A program made the translations under genes and the position numbers. From Zelonia costaricensis (Eukaryota; Euglenozoa; Kinetoplastea; Trypanosomatida; Trypanosomatidae): a DNA stretch of 40,983 bases. The stretch spans positions 1 through 40,983 of the forward strand of contig JASAOO010003321.1 in NCBI GenBank assembly GCA_030849075.1, in the 5' to 3' direction. The notes below the pieces were generated by a model, which was given only the letters and a program-made list of their open reading frames with translations, made no database searches and was not told the origin of the DNA. Positions 1-8,493 of this stretch are shown here, piece after piece (positions within the stretch are counted from its first letter, which is position 1; the number at the start of each line of letters is the position of its first letter).

Positions 1-1080
1 GCGGCGCTGCTCAACACGCTGATCGCGGCGCTCCTGCTGCGCGGCGGCGTCGCGGTAGAGGCGCACCCAGAACGGGGTCTGCCCGTGCAGCGTCGTGGTG
101 GTCGCGGGCGTGCCACCGACGCTCTTCGCCTTCGGTTGTGCCGCCACCGGCCGCTTGGCCACCTTGCTCGCCGGAGCGCTGGCCGGCACCGTCCGCACCT
201 GCTTGCGCACCAACGCACCCGTCATCGCCGGCGGCACCGTCACGCGGCTCTCGGCAGGCCTCGTGCTGCTCTTCACCCCCGCAGAGGGCGCCGCTGCGCC
301 TGTCGCGACGCGGCTGGCGGCGGTGCGGCTCCGCATCACGAAGGACTCGCGGCGCTGCATGAGGGGGCCGTTGCGCTGGTACTCCTCCAGCTCGCGCCGG
401 ATGCGCGCCTTGAGCTCCGCGATCGTGTAGTTCTGCGCCGTGTCGCTCGCGTCGACGCCCTCTTCTAGGTTCGGCACGCGCCTGCCCTCATTCTGGATCT
501 GCACGATCATGCGGCCGCGCACGGAGGCCGAAAACACCGCCTCGTCCTCCCGCTTTGGCCGAGCCGCACGCCACTTTGCGCCGATTGCGGACGACTGCGT
601 TCTGCCACGCACGCGGCTGCCGCGCAACTTCGACCCGTTGGCGCCAGCTGGCGGGCGCCCGGCGCTGCTCTGCGCGAGCAGGCGCTGGTACGAGTTCTCC
701 AGGTCCTGCTGGGCTCGCGACGCCGGCGGGGCGAGGCGGCCGTACGGGCTCGCTGACGACGGCCCCGACGCCGCGGCCCCACCAAGCGGCGGGAGACCGG
801 TGGCGCCGGTGGGCGGCATCGTCGTCCGCGGGTGCGGTGGCGGGCTACTGTACACGGGGATGCACTGGGCGGGGTCTGCGTAGCCGGTGGGCACGGCTCC
901 GGCGTCTGCCGGCTCGCCATCCGGCGAGGTGACCGCCGCCGCCAATCCGTTTCCATCGGCGCCCGCCTCGTCGCCGTAGAGCAGCTGCTGGCCGCGGTTG
1001 AGCAGCAGCTCGATGCGGTCGAAGGACTCACGCACGTCCATCGCGTCCACGTTGCCGCTGTCGTAGGTGGGATAGGACAT
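1..1080 (-). CDS. Hypothetical protein, 5' part only (runs off left edge)
   Basis: I do not recognise this gene. An ATG at 1080-1078 opens a frame that stays open for 360 codons to base 1, so the C-terminus lies outside the window. The start MSYPTYDSGN is the first ATG downstream of a good splice acceptor at 1288-1289, with no other ATG between. Residues 15-36 look helical (DRIELLLNRGQQLLYG). Residues 37-170 are Pro/Gly/Ala-rich and probably disordered. Residues 217-240 form a charged helix (AELKARIRRELEEYQ), and 245-330 are basic and Ala/Thr-rich. Near residue 336 there is PFWVRLYRDAAAQQERRDQR, an aromatic-Leu-Tyr-charged helix start of a kind I associate with trypanosomatid cytoskeletal or flagellar proteins; that link is an impression, not a domain call. 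High third-position G+C and freedom from stops support it as coding. Confidence 0.8.
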   Translation of the reverse strand, partial: MSYPTYDSGNVDAMDVRESFDRIELLLNRGQQLLYGDEAGADGNGLAAAVTSPDGEPADAGAVPTGYADPAQCIPVYSSPPPHPRTTMPPTGATGLPPLGGAAASGPSSASPYGRLAPPASRAQQDLENSYQRLLAQSSAGRPPAGANGSKLRGSRVRGRTQSSAIGAKWRAARPKREDEAVFSASVRGRMIVQIQNEGRRVPNLEEGVDASDTAQNYTIAELKARIRRELEEYQRNGPLMQRRESFVMRSRTAASRVATGAAAPSAGVKSSTRPAESRVTVPPAMTGALVRKQVRTVPASAPASKVAKRPVAAQPKAKSVGGTPATTTTLHGQTPFWVRLYRDAAAQQERRDQRVEQRR

Positions 1081-1907
1081 GCTGCGTACTCGGCAAGGGA
1101 GCAGAGGGGAGGGCCAAGGATGGGGGGAGGTCGGTGTGAGCGGGAGAAGTNGGAAACGCTCGGTTGGCAAGAGTCAGAATGATAGCGGTGGTTGGAGATC
1201 TACAAGCACCAGGGATACTGAACCTAGTGAGCTCTGCTGACGCGCGGTTGTGTGTATTTTTGAGGTGCGGGTAAGGAGCGCGCACCACTGTGTCGGAAGG
1301 TGAGGGGGGGGGAGGAGAGGTTGTGGGGAGGGCTGGGTGGGTGGGTGGGGAAGTTGCAGACCACTGCGGAGAACAGAGGAAGGGACGAGAGGAAGAGTGA
1401 GGAAGCTGGGCAGAGTGTGAGACACGACGCTGATGGGGGTGGTGGTGGTGAAGAGGGGCTGCGCACCGCATGCACACGTGACGGGCGTATCGAGGGCAAG
1501 AGGAAGGCGACGGGGACAGCCGCTTCATCTCCAGCCACTCCTCGTCCCGAGGAGAGGGAGAGACCGCGGCAGACCATGCGCTCCACACGTCCACGCGATG
1601 GTCGCAGCACCACCGGCCTCGACGGGCCGTTCCCGAACCGTTTCTCAAAGCACCTCAGTTGGCATTGCGTGACAGTCAAAAAAAGGGAAGTATGGGTGAC
1701 GGGGGGGGGGGTTGAGTGAACTGCTAGGACGGATGGGGCAAGTCCGCGGGCTGCAGGACCTGCGCTGCTTCGTGCCCTCCCCCCCTCCACTCCCCAGCGA
1801 CATCGCAAAGGGGGGGGGGCCAGCAACAGCGGCCATGCTCCCGCCTCTCCCTTCAAGCACACGACACCGCTTCTTGCTCGCTGTCGTGTTCGCTCCATCG
1901 GATACCG
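1081..1907. other. Intergenic spacer (3' UTR of the 528-aa gene / 5' leader of the left gene)
   Basis: No convincing gene was seen. The spacer holds purine tracts on the plus strand at 1290-1345 and 1375-1415, and an 11-G run at about 1701-1711, which are C/T runs in the RNA. It has one undetermined base (N) at 1151. The short open frames here are biased by G runs and lack coding-like composition. Confidence 0.7.
1288..1289 (-). promoter_or_regulatory. Putative spliced-leader acceptor AG for the leftmost gene
   Basis: On the minus strand a C/T-rich run (complement of 1292-1320) is followed by GACACAG, with the AG at 1289-1288. This would leave a 207-nt 5' leader containing no ATG before the start at 1080. 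A second, weaker pyrimidine tract (1095-1125) leads to AGs at 1090-1089 and 1083-1082, which would leave leaders of only 8 or 1 nt. The choice is inferred. Confidence 0.4.
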
Positions 1908-3494
1908 TCACTTGCTAAAGACCGTCACGCAGCTCTTCAGGAGTGGCAGGCCTTCCTCGAACCGCGTCAGCCGCGCCTGCACGCCGGCGACGGCACGTGC
2001 GAGCTGCTTCCGCTCAAAGGCCTGCACCGCCGCCTCGGGGGACGCGAAGCCGGAGTCGAGCGCCGTGTGCGCTGCCTCCTCCCGCAGCTTGTCGTACTCG
2101 GCGCTCAGCGCGGTCGCCATCGTACGCACCTCCTCCAGCGTCAGGGGCGATCGCGGCGCACTCGCCGCGGCATCCACCTCGGAGAGGACACCGGCCAGCA
2201 CGAAGGCACGCCGCGGACTGCGGATGCCGAGGCTCTCGCAGAAGGCCAGCAGCGCAGCGTCCGCCTCCGGGAAACTACGCTGTCCGCGCGTCCCGCCACT
2301 GACGGCATCGCTCACAGCCGCTGCGGGTGGCGCCGCTGCCCTCTCCGTGTCGTCGTACGGCTGCTGCAGGTCCTTGACGTCGTGGGCGAAGGCGAAGGCC
2401 CCCTCACCCCCAAGAAACCTCACGAGCGTCTCGTGCCACCGCCGCCGCCGCTCCTCCGCCTGCATGGCATCGGCACGGGCACGCAGGTGGCTGCAATTTG
2501 AGTGTGCCGCGTACGCCCCGTGCAGCATGCCATACATCGCCAGCCGTGTCGTGTCCGGCCTCGCCGCCGGGGCCTCCGTCCCGGTCGCACCCTCGCCGCG
2601 GAGCCGCGTGCGGAGCGCTGAGGCGCCGGCCGGTGGGGGCGCCAGAGCAGCGGCGCGTGGTTGCCGCGGCTGCATGAGCGCGTCCGTGTACGTCGACAGC
2701 ATCGCCACCAGCGAGGGGGACAGCAGCGGCGCCGCCGCCGTGGCTGCCTGGTCCGTCGTCCGCGCGCTCCGGGCCGCGTCACCACTGGCTTCTCCGCGCC
2801 GCACGAGACGCATGGCGTGCTGGAGAGCGCGGCGGCCCTGCGGCGTGGACGTGACCCAGCGCACGCGCTTCTCCGCGCTCAGCGCCGCCCAGTGCGACTC
2901 CACGGCGGTCAGCAGCGGGCGCACGCCGGCCGCGGCGCGGGGCACCGTGGACGGAGCGGCAAACGCCGAGGCGGGCGTGCTGGCACACGACGTGCTGCTC
3001 TCCGTCGCCGCAGCCGCCTGGCCCCTGCCCGTGGCGTCCGCGTTGATGAGCTGATCCCACTCCGCCGCGCTGTAGGTGCCGACGCGGTGGTAGACGTCGT
3101 CGTCGTCCTGGTGAGTGAGGTGGGTCAGGTAGGCGGACATGCCGTACGAGAGGGCCAGCTCCACCGCCGTGCGCACCGCCGCGTCGTGCGACGCATTCGG
3201 TGCGGCACAGGGCTGCTGCGGTTGCGGCGACTGTGGGTGGGGTGGCGGTGAGACTGCCGTGTGTGCCGAGGCGCACGTCGGCGCTGCGGTGTGCTCCTGT
3301 TGCGGTGGCGGGGTCCTGCGCGCGGCCCGACGGCTCAGGAGAGACTCCGTCAAGCGGCGGGCCGTGCGCACCTCGGCGACGGCAGACGGCAGCGACGTCG
3401 CCGCCGCGATGGCGCTGGCGGACACTGCCGTGGCCACGCGCATCGGCGCGTACATGCGCAAGGCGCGCACCGCGTGAGGGGTCGTGGGCCGCAT
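1908..3494 (-). CDS. Hypothetical protein, possibly mitochondrial (528 aa)
   Basis: I do not recognise this gene. The frame extends upstream to about 3809 but only through a GTG; the sole ATG that gives the full protein is at 3494-3492, 59 nt after a plausible splice acceptor. Residues 1-40 contain four arginines and no acidic residue, with amphipathic Ala/Ser/Val stretches, which fits a mitochondrial targeting presequence (inference). Residues 61-100 are Pro/Gln-rich. Residues 128-150 carry an acidic patch (QDDDD) followed by YSAAEWDQLI. Residues 200-230 (HWAALSAEKRVRW) look helical and faintly resemble an HMG-box helix, too weakly to call. The C-terminal ~90 residues are helical and end in VFSK. 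No membrane segments or catalytic motifs are evident. Confidence 0.82.
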   Translation of the reverse strand: MRPTTPHAVRALRMYAPMRVATAVSASAIAAATSLPSAVAEVRTARRLTESLLSRRAARRTPPPQQEHTAAPTCASAHTAVSPPPHPQSPQPQQPCAAPNASHDAAVRTAVELALSYGMSAYLTHLTHQDDDDVYHRVGTYSAAEWDQLINADATGRGQAAAATESSTSCASTPASAFAAPSTVPRAAAGVRPLLTAVESHWAALSAEKRVRWVTSTPQGRRALQHAMRLVRRGEASGDAARSARTTDQAATAAAPLLSPSLVAMLSTYTDALMQPRQPRAAALAPPPAGASALRTRLRGEGATGTEAPAARPDTTRLAMYGMLHGAYAAHSNCSHLRARADAMQAEERRRRWHETLVRFLGGEGAFAFAHDVKDLQQPYDDTERAAAPPAAAVSDAVSGGTRGQRSFPEADAALLAFCESLGIRSPRRAFVLAGVLSEVDAAASAPRSPLTLEEVRTMATALSAEYDKLREEAAHTALDSGFASPEAAVQAFERKQLARAVAGVQARLTRFEEGLPLLKSCVTVFSK

Positions 3495-3553
3495 TGCTGC
3501 TCCCTTCGTGTCTATGCCCGTGTTAGGTGGAGGAGCCGGTAGTTCTATGATAA

Positions 3554-3555
3554 CT
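3554..3555 (-). promoter_or_regulatory. Putative spliced-leader acceptor AG for the 528-aa gene
   Basis: Reading the minus strand, the pyrimidine run CCTCGTCCTCTTCCCC (complement of 3568-3583) leads to CAACCAG, AG at 3555-3554. The resulting 59-nt leader has no ATG before 3494. The site supports the ATG start over the upstream GTG. Confidence 0.45.
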
Positions 3556-4332
3556 GGTTGACGCACAGGGGAAGAGGACGAGGCGGTATGGGCGTAGTGC
3601 CGTCTATGCGGGGGCGCCCGACGGAGTGCGACGCGAGGGGCGGGCGGCAGCGGGCTGCAGTGGTGTGGCGCGCCGTGGACGCACAGGGACGCTTCTATGC
3701 ACGCCGACTGGCACGAGTAGACGTTGGGGTGTGGGGAGTGGCGTGGCGCCGCGAGGGCGTCGGTGGGTGAGTGAGTGAGTGAGGCAGCAACCGGGTGAGG
3801 CTCTGCCACAGCACAAGCGGCAGTGTGTGGGCGTGTCGCGTGTAGCTCTGGTGCACTTTGCGACTACGGGCGGGGAACCGGCACTGAAGATGTGTGTTGA
3901 AGGAGCGAGAGAGAGAGAGGCGAGGAGTGCATGCGGGGGGGGGGGAGGGGCAGAGACGACGTCAACACCGGACGTGGCCCTCGAGCTCCAAGCGGCGAAG
4001 CCGCGGAAAGGGGTGAGAGGATGGGCAGAGGTCTGCCGAGCAGCGGCTGGATCGAGCCCCGCATGTCGCACCGCCTGCTCCTCCCCATGCGTGCCCTTGA
4101 AGGGGGAGAGGGGAGGGGGAGGGGGAAAGACTCGAAGGCACGCGACCCCGACCCCGCAGCTGTTCACATGTTGACGCTTCCGTTGCTCAGTCTTCAGCCT
4201 TGAACGGGGCGGGGGGGGGAGGAGGGTGGGAGGGAGGCGGAAGGCGCGGCCACCACCGCCCTCGCCTTCGTCCGCGACCTCCCCCCCCCCACTGCCTCCC
4301 TCCCGTGATGCTTCGCACGGAGCTTACCAACA

Positions 4333-4376
4333 ACACACACACACTCACACACGCACACACACGCACACACACACAG
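4333..4376. repeat. Imperfect (CA)n microsatellite
   Basis: About 44 bp of CA repeat on the plus strand, broken by single T and G interruptions. In the transcript it reads as a UG repeat in the 3' UTR of CPSF30, about 100 nt after the stop codon. Confidence 0.9.
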
Positions 4377-4479
4377 GTCTACACCGTAATGTGCGCAACA
4401 GGCAAAGCGGCGACAACCGGCAAGCAGGAGAAGCGGAGGTGGGGAGGGTGGAGTACGACGGGGGGTGGGCGGCGTAGGC

Positions 4480-5499
4480 CTAGTAGTGCTCTCGGCCTGG
4501 ACGGCGCCGGTTGCCTCCCGCCGCGGCCCCGCCACCACCACCACCACCACCACCCTCGCGGCGCACACGGCGGCGGTTCGCCATGCCACCGTCACCTCCG
4601 GGCCCTCCGCCGCGGCCACCCGGCGGCCCACCCGCGCCACCGCGGTACGCGTTGCGGTGCGTGTTCATGGGGCAGTCCTTCACCGTGTGCCCCTCCTGGT
4701 TGCACAGGAAGCAGCGGCGGTGCGACCCACCCCCGCCGCCGCCGCCAAAGCCGCCCCCACCGCCGCGGCCGCCGCCGTACGCGCCGTCGTCCATCGCGCT
4801 GACGGGCTGGCCGGGCTCCTGGATGAGCCCGAGCGCCTTCTGCAGCACGCTGTGCTGCGGCCCAGGGCAGTCGGGGGCGAGGTGGCCGGGGTCGAAGCAG
4901 CCGGCGCGGTAGCACGTCGCGGTGCGGTTGAACGTCGGGTCATCGGCGCGCTCGACGATCATCTTGGCGAGAATGCGCTTGGAGACGGCATCGCGGTCGT
5001 AGCGCTCCTGGATGGGGTGGCCCAGCGGGCAGCGCGGGCCGAGGGGGCAGAAGCCGGCGAGGTAGAAGGGGCACGCCGACTCGCGCGTCACGTGGCGCAG
5101 GCGGCACCGCGGCCCCAGCGGGCAGAAGCCGCGGCGGTACGCGGCACACTCGGGCTGCGACTCGTTCGGCTTCGTGTGCAGGAACGGGCACTCCGGGTTC
5201 GTGCACTCGCCGACGCGCTCGAAGAAGGCACATTGCGGGACGTAGCGGTTGTCGTACTCGTGGAGGAAGAGGCAGTTGTCGCCGTTCGCACACGCGCCGC
5301 GCAGCCAGTGCTTGCACACCTTCACCTGCACGGTGCGGTGCGAGGAGATGATGTGGCGCTGCGGGCACGCATCCCCGAGGCGGCAGCGGCCGCGCTGGAA
5401 GTCCTGGCAGATCTCGAGCTTCTTTTCCGTGCGCGGCCGCTCCTTCGGCAGCGTGTCCTCGAAGTCGAAGTGCGTGCCGGCCGCGTCGTCCACGAACAT
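4480..5499 (-). CDS. CPSF30: Cleavage and polyadenylation specificity factor 30 kDa subunit (CPSF30)
   Basis: RNA-binding subunit of the nuclear 3'-end processing complex. In the family the CCCH fingers recognise the pre-mRNA and bridge other CPSF subunits; in trypanosomatids polyadenylation is coupled to trans-splicing of the downstream gene. The 339-aa protein shows five CCCH fingers: C31/C39/C45/H49, C62/C70/C76/H80, C90/C99/C104/H108, C118/C126/C132/H136 and C143/C151/C157/H161. Fingers 4 and 5 share the FCPLGPRC core. Two CCHC zinc knuckles follow: C196/C201/H206/C211, with an unusual CX4C first half, and a canonical C263/C266/H271/C276. Glycine-rich linkers flank the second knuckle, and the C-terminus is an RGG-like basic tail (about 284-339). 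The start is the first ATG in frame, 24 nt after a strong acceptor. Longer frames upstream begin only at GTG. Identification is firm. Confidence 0.96.
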   Translation of the reverse strand: MFVDDAAGTHFDFEDTLPKERPRTEKKLEICQDFQRGRCRLGDACPQRHIISSHRTVQVKVCKHWLRGACANGDNCLFLHEYDNRYVPQCAFFERVGECTNPECPFLHTKPNESQPECAAYRRGFCPLGPRCRLRHVTRESACPFYLAGFCPLGPRCPLGHPIQERYDRDAVSKRILAKMIVERADDPTFNRTATCYRAGCFDPGHLAPDCPGPQHSVLQKALGLIQEPGQPVSAMDDGAYGGGRGGGGGFGGGGGGGSHRRCFLCNQEGHTVKDCPMNTHRNAYRGGAGGPPGGRGGGPGGDGGMANRRRVRREGGGGGGGGGAAAGGNRRRPGREHY

Positions 5500-5523
5500 C
5501 GCGCACGCGAGTGGAAGCCGCTC

Positions 5524-5525
5524 CT
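5524..5525 (-). promoter_or_regulatory. Putative spliced-leader acceptor AG for CPSF30
   Basis: The minus strand reads a long C/T tract (complement of about 5528-5580) ending in CCTCCTCGCAG, AG at 5525-5524. This is a textbook acceptor and would give a 24-nt leader before ATG 5499. Confidence 0.65.
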
Positions 5526-5667
5526 GCGAGGAGGGGACAGGCAGAGGGAAGGGAAGGGGTGAAGGGAGTGGGTGAAGGGGTACCGTGAAGACCCAACCGA
5601 CGTGCCTGGTGATGCACGTGCCGCAGTGCTGCGTAGATCGACGCACTTGCACGAAGGTGCGTGCATG

Positions 5668-5697
5668 TTTGTGTGTGCGTGTGTGTATGTTGTGTGT
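5668..5697. repeat. Imperfect (GT)n microsatellite
   Basis: GT-rich run on the plus strand with C and A interruptions, so CA-rich in the transcript. It lies between the stop of the 591-aa gene and the CPSF30 acceptor. Confidence 0.8.
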
Positions 5698-5975
5698 AGC
5701 AGGTTACAGGCGAGAAGGGGACAGCAGGTGAGAGCGTGGGACACATGTTCGCGTGAGGGGCGCGGGGATGTCCCCTCCTTCAGAGGGACCTGAGCGGAAA
5801 CCGGCACCTGCTGGGCAGGGCGCACCGCGCATCGGCCCTCCCCGCTATGCTGCAATCCAAACACTGCGCCCCCGCCTCCCCATTTCTGCGTCGCAGTTAC
5901 GTTTTCGTGTGTTAGAGACGCCGTGGAAGATGCCCGCAGTGCGCCGCATCGCCGAGGCGTGTTACTCGTTGTGTA

Positions 5976-7751
5976 TCATGCAGCGTCGCCCGCCGCCTCT
6001 GCCGCCGGTGCTGCTCCGTCCCCTGTCACGACTGCGACGCGGTCGAAGGCGTGCGTCGGGCACTGCGTGAAGAAATGGAAGAGAAAGAGCCGCAGCTGCG
6101 CCACGCGGGCGGTGGCGCTGTGCAGGACGCGTTCATCGACAACCTTGCGCCGGAAGTCGCGCCGCATCCCGTCCGTCACGCCGTCGGGCAGCAGCAGCGG
6201 GCGGGCGTCCTCCGCGGCTTGCACCCCATCCCTCGCTGCGTTGTCGTCGTCATCCCCAGGGGCGTCGCTGACGTCGTCCAGAAGGGCGGAGCGCGTGATC
6301 TCGTGCGCTTCTGCGGGCACAATATCCGCAGCGGCCTCTACACCCTCCGGGCCCAGGCACGCGCAGCGAAGGCAGGCCTCCACCTGCATCGCCACCGCCC
6401 GGCGCAGGGGCGCAGGGAGATGGCCCGGCTGGTCGCTGTCCTGCGCGACACCGGCCACCGCATCTGACCCCAGTGCGGCGGTGCAGAGCCGCGTCATGTG
6501 AACGAGCGCCCGCTGCGTGAAGTGTGCGTGCACCTGCGGCGCACTGTGCCGCATGCCGCCCAAGTGGCAGTCGCGGCTCTCCAGGTACGGCAGAGCCACC
6601 GCCGTGACGTACTCGGCGAGCAGAGGCAGCACCGCCGCCGCGGTGCCCGCGCCGTCTGCGGGATCGACGCGGACGTGCGACAGCACATCCACCAGCAGAC
6701 GCCACGTGAAGGGACACCGTGGCAGCGCACGCAGGCGGCCCAGCGCGACCTCGAGCAGCATGCGGTACACCAGCGCCCCCGCCACACGCTGCCGTAGCCC
6801 AGGTAGCACGTCAGCACGCTCCGTGGCCGCTACGGCACTGGGGCACAGCGTGCGCAGCAGCAGCCGCGCCACCTCGGGCTCCTCAGCGGCAAAGCCACCG
6901 AGGGCGGCGGGGCCAGCGACGGTGGCATCCGCTGCGGCACGCAGACGGTGTGCGATCTCTCGTCCTAAGCCGGCGTGCACTGCCCTCCCGCTGATGCTGC
7001 TGCCGGTGCCGCCCAAGTTGAAGTCCTCGTAGTGCGTGGAGGTGGCGATCAGGTCGGCCACGCTGCACCACTGCCGCACCCGCCACCCAAAGGCGGCGCT
7101 GTCCATGTGAACAAGGTCGGCGACGCGCATCGCCGCGCGGGTGGCGTACGCGCCGCCGGCAGCGGGCGTCCACGGGCGCAGTCGCAGCGTCATGTAGTGA
7201 AGGTGGTGCGGTGAGTCCTGCCAGAGGTACCAGAGCGGGTGTGTGTCCTGCGCTGCCCTCTTCCTCGCCTTCCGGGGTCCATCGGGGCTGCTACTCGCGG
7301 TGCTGCTGCTCTGCGTGGTGGGGCTGGTGGTCGCGGCGGCGGCATCCTGCGTGCCGCTGTCGCCGTCTTCGGCGTCGGTGAGCCAGAGAAGGCTGACCGA
7401 GAGCGCGTCGAGCGCTTCGAGGTGCACCAGCACCGTCTCGTACCACTCCCGCCGTGACGCCTGCGGCACCCGCCACCGCTGCAACCAGAGCTGCGTGTAG
7501 CTCTCCGCGAGGGTTGCCGCGGCGGCACCCTCCATGGGCGATGGCGCGGCTGCGTCCGGGGCTACCGCCGCGGGGGCGCGGGCACGACGGGCAGAAGCGG
7601 TGAGGAAGCGGAGCGCCACGGCGTCGAGGGTGCGCTGGAAGAGGGCGGGATGGCGGCCGACTCGCCGCGTGTGGGTCGAGTCTTCTACGCATGGAACGAA
7701 GGAAACATCGGGCGCCGGCTGGGGCTGCGGCATCGGCGCCGACGCATCCAT
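5976..7751 (-). CDS. Hypothetical protein (591 aa)
   Basis: I do not recognise this gene. The start is the ATG at 7751-7749 (MDASAPMPQP); the frame continues upstream only to a GTG. The acceptor lies about 27 nt before the ATG. Residues 1-30 are Pro-rich. A mostly helical body follows, with several Trp-rich stretches (LWLQRWRVPQ, REWYETVLVH, PLWYLWQDS, FGWRVRQWC). A Ser/Thr/Ala-rich low-complexity insert of roughly 40 residues, ending in a basic RKARKR patch, splits the N-terminal third. A later acidic patch (DDDD) sits about 90 residues from the C-terminus, next to a final helix with LRLFLFHFFTQC. No signal peptide, transmembrane span or enzyme motif is evident. An alpha-helical-repeat scaffold is possible but not shown. 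Confidence 0.85.
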   Translation of the reverse strand: MDASAPMPQPQPAPDVSFVPCVEDSTHTRRVGRHPALFQRTLDAVALRFLTASARRARAPAAVAPDAAAPSPMEGAAAATLAESYTQLWLQRWRVPQASRREWYETVLVHLEALDALSVSLLWLTDAEDGDSGTQDAAAATTSPTTQSSSTASSSPDGPRKARKRAAQDTHPLWYLWQDSPHHLHYMTLRLRPWTPAAGGAYATRAAMRVADLVHMDSAAFGWRVRQWCSVADLIATSTHYEDFNLGGTGSSISGRAVHAGLGREIAHRLRAAADATVAGPAALGGFAAEEPEVARLLLRTLCPSAVAATERADVLPGLRQRVAGALVYRMLLEVALGRLRALPRCPFTWRLLVDVLSHVRVDPADGAGTAAAVLPLLAEYVTAVALPYLESRDCHLGGMRHSAPQVHAHFTQRALVHMTRLCTAALGSDAVAGVAQDSDQPGHLPAPLRRAVAMQVEACLRCACLGPEGVEAAADIVPAEAHEITRSALLDDVSDAPGDDDDNAARDGVQAAEDARPLLLPDGVTDGMRRDFRRKVVDERVLHSATARVAQLRLFLFHFFTQCPTHAFDRVAVVTGDGAAPAAEAAGDAA

Positions 7752-7778
7752 TTGTGTGGCAGGCGGCAGCTGCGCCTT

Positions 7779-7780
7779 CT
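7779..7780 (-). promoter_or_regulatory. Putative spliced-leader acceptor AG for the 591-aa gene
   Basis: The C/T-rich run complementary to about 7791-7830 is followed by GCTCAAG (AG at 7780-7779), then by GCGCAG (AG at 7771-7770). Either would give a leader under 30 nt before ATG 7751, so exact use is uncertain. Confidence 0.45.
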
Positions 7781-8350
7781 TGAGCGAGCGAGTGGAGAGG
7801 CGGGGGTGGGGTAGAAGGGGAGGAGGGAGTGACACGCGTGTCAGCGGGAAAGTGAGTGCGAGAGAGAGGGGGAGGGGGGAGGGGGTGGGGCGTCGTGCAC
7901 TCCGCGTATCCTCCGTGCAGTGCGGGCATCAGAGGCCAGGCCGCATTGCCTCCGGCGCACCCCCCTCCTCCTCCTCACCTGAGGCTGCCGCTCCTGCGGC
8001 AGCGTTGCGGCGCGCGTCTGCACCGGAGGCGGAACGGGAGGACGACCGGCCCAGCCAAGCTGTCCTCCCTCGCCTGAGCCGCAGTACCCCCCTCCTAGAA
8101 GGAGGCGAGAAAGCGCGCAGTGCACCGCTTGCCGAGCTGCGGGTCGAGCACTGGAGTTGCTGATATTGCGTGAGTCGCGTCAGTGGGTGGCGGGGCCGGG
8201 CCACACAGCACGTTGTGGACAGAGGGGGGGGGGGAGAGACGACCCACAGGAGGCGCCTCCCCCTCCTTCCTCATGAAGAAGCGCGTGTGTGTGTGTTGAT
8301 GCGGCCCGAGGTGGCCACCGAGGACGACTGCGTGTGCGATGCAGCAGCCG

Positions 8351-8388
8351 TACACACACCCACACACACACACACACATGCACAGAGA
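8351..8388. repeat. (CA)n microsatellite
   Basis: CA repeat on the plus strand, reading as UG repeats in the 3' UTR of the UBR-box ligase. Its placement relative to the stop codon (about 105 nt) parallels the CA repeat behind CPSF30. Confidence 0.9.
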
Positions 8389-8493
8389 CACAAATGTCAC
8401 GCGGAGTAGCAAACAAAAGGAGGGCACTCAGACACACCCACATCCACACATCCACACACGCCTAGCACACGCGCATCCCCCCAGGGCCCTCCG

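Larger units (their letters stand above)
3495..4479. other. Intergenic spacer (3' UTR of CPSF30 / 5' leader of the 528-aa gene)
   Basis: No gene was seen. Contents: a GTGA tetranucleotide run at about 3766-3784, a GA-rich run at 3901-3925, a 10-G run near 3937-3946, another purine block at 4100-4130, G runs at 4206-4250, and a CA microsatellite at 4333-4376. All fit untranslated trypanosomatid sequence. Confidence 0.7.
5500..5975. other. Intergenic spacer upstream of CPSF30
   Basis: No gene was seen. It contains the polypyrimidine/acceptor region next to CPSF30, a GT-rich microsatellite at 5668-5697, and unremarkable sequence up to the stop of the 591-aa gene. Confidence 0.7.
7752..8493. other. 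Intergenic spacer (3' UTR of the UBR ligase / 5' leader of the 591-aa gene)
   Basis: No gene was seen. It holds a long purine tract (7791-7885) on the plus strand, a short GT run (8283-8297), a G run at about 8226-8235, and a CA microsatellite at 8351-8388 that falls about 105 nt after the UBR ligase stop. Confidence 0.7.

Noticed and set aside
1538..1554. Perfect 7-bp stem, 3-nt loop hairpin (CTCCTCG/CGAGGAG)
   Set aside because: Hairpins of this size are expected by chance a few times in 41 kb of G+C-rich DNA; no U-run or conserved context makes it a terminator.
3495..3809. 105-residue N-terminal extension of the 528-aa protein
   Set aside because: It would need a GTG start, is His/Pro/Ser-rich like spacer translation, and lies upstream of the likely splice acceptor at 3554-3555.
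3957..3976. CGACGTCAACACCGGACG, almost repeated at about 40437-40454 in another spacer
   Set aside because: A single 17-of-18 match between two sites is within chance for a window this long; no third copy was noticed.
4465..5562. 365-codon plus-strand open frame opposite CPSF30
   Set aside because: It mirrors the CPSF30 coding strand; the zinc-finger pattern proves the minus strand is coding.
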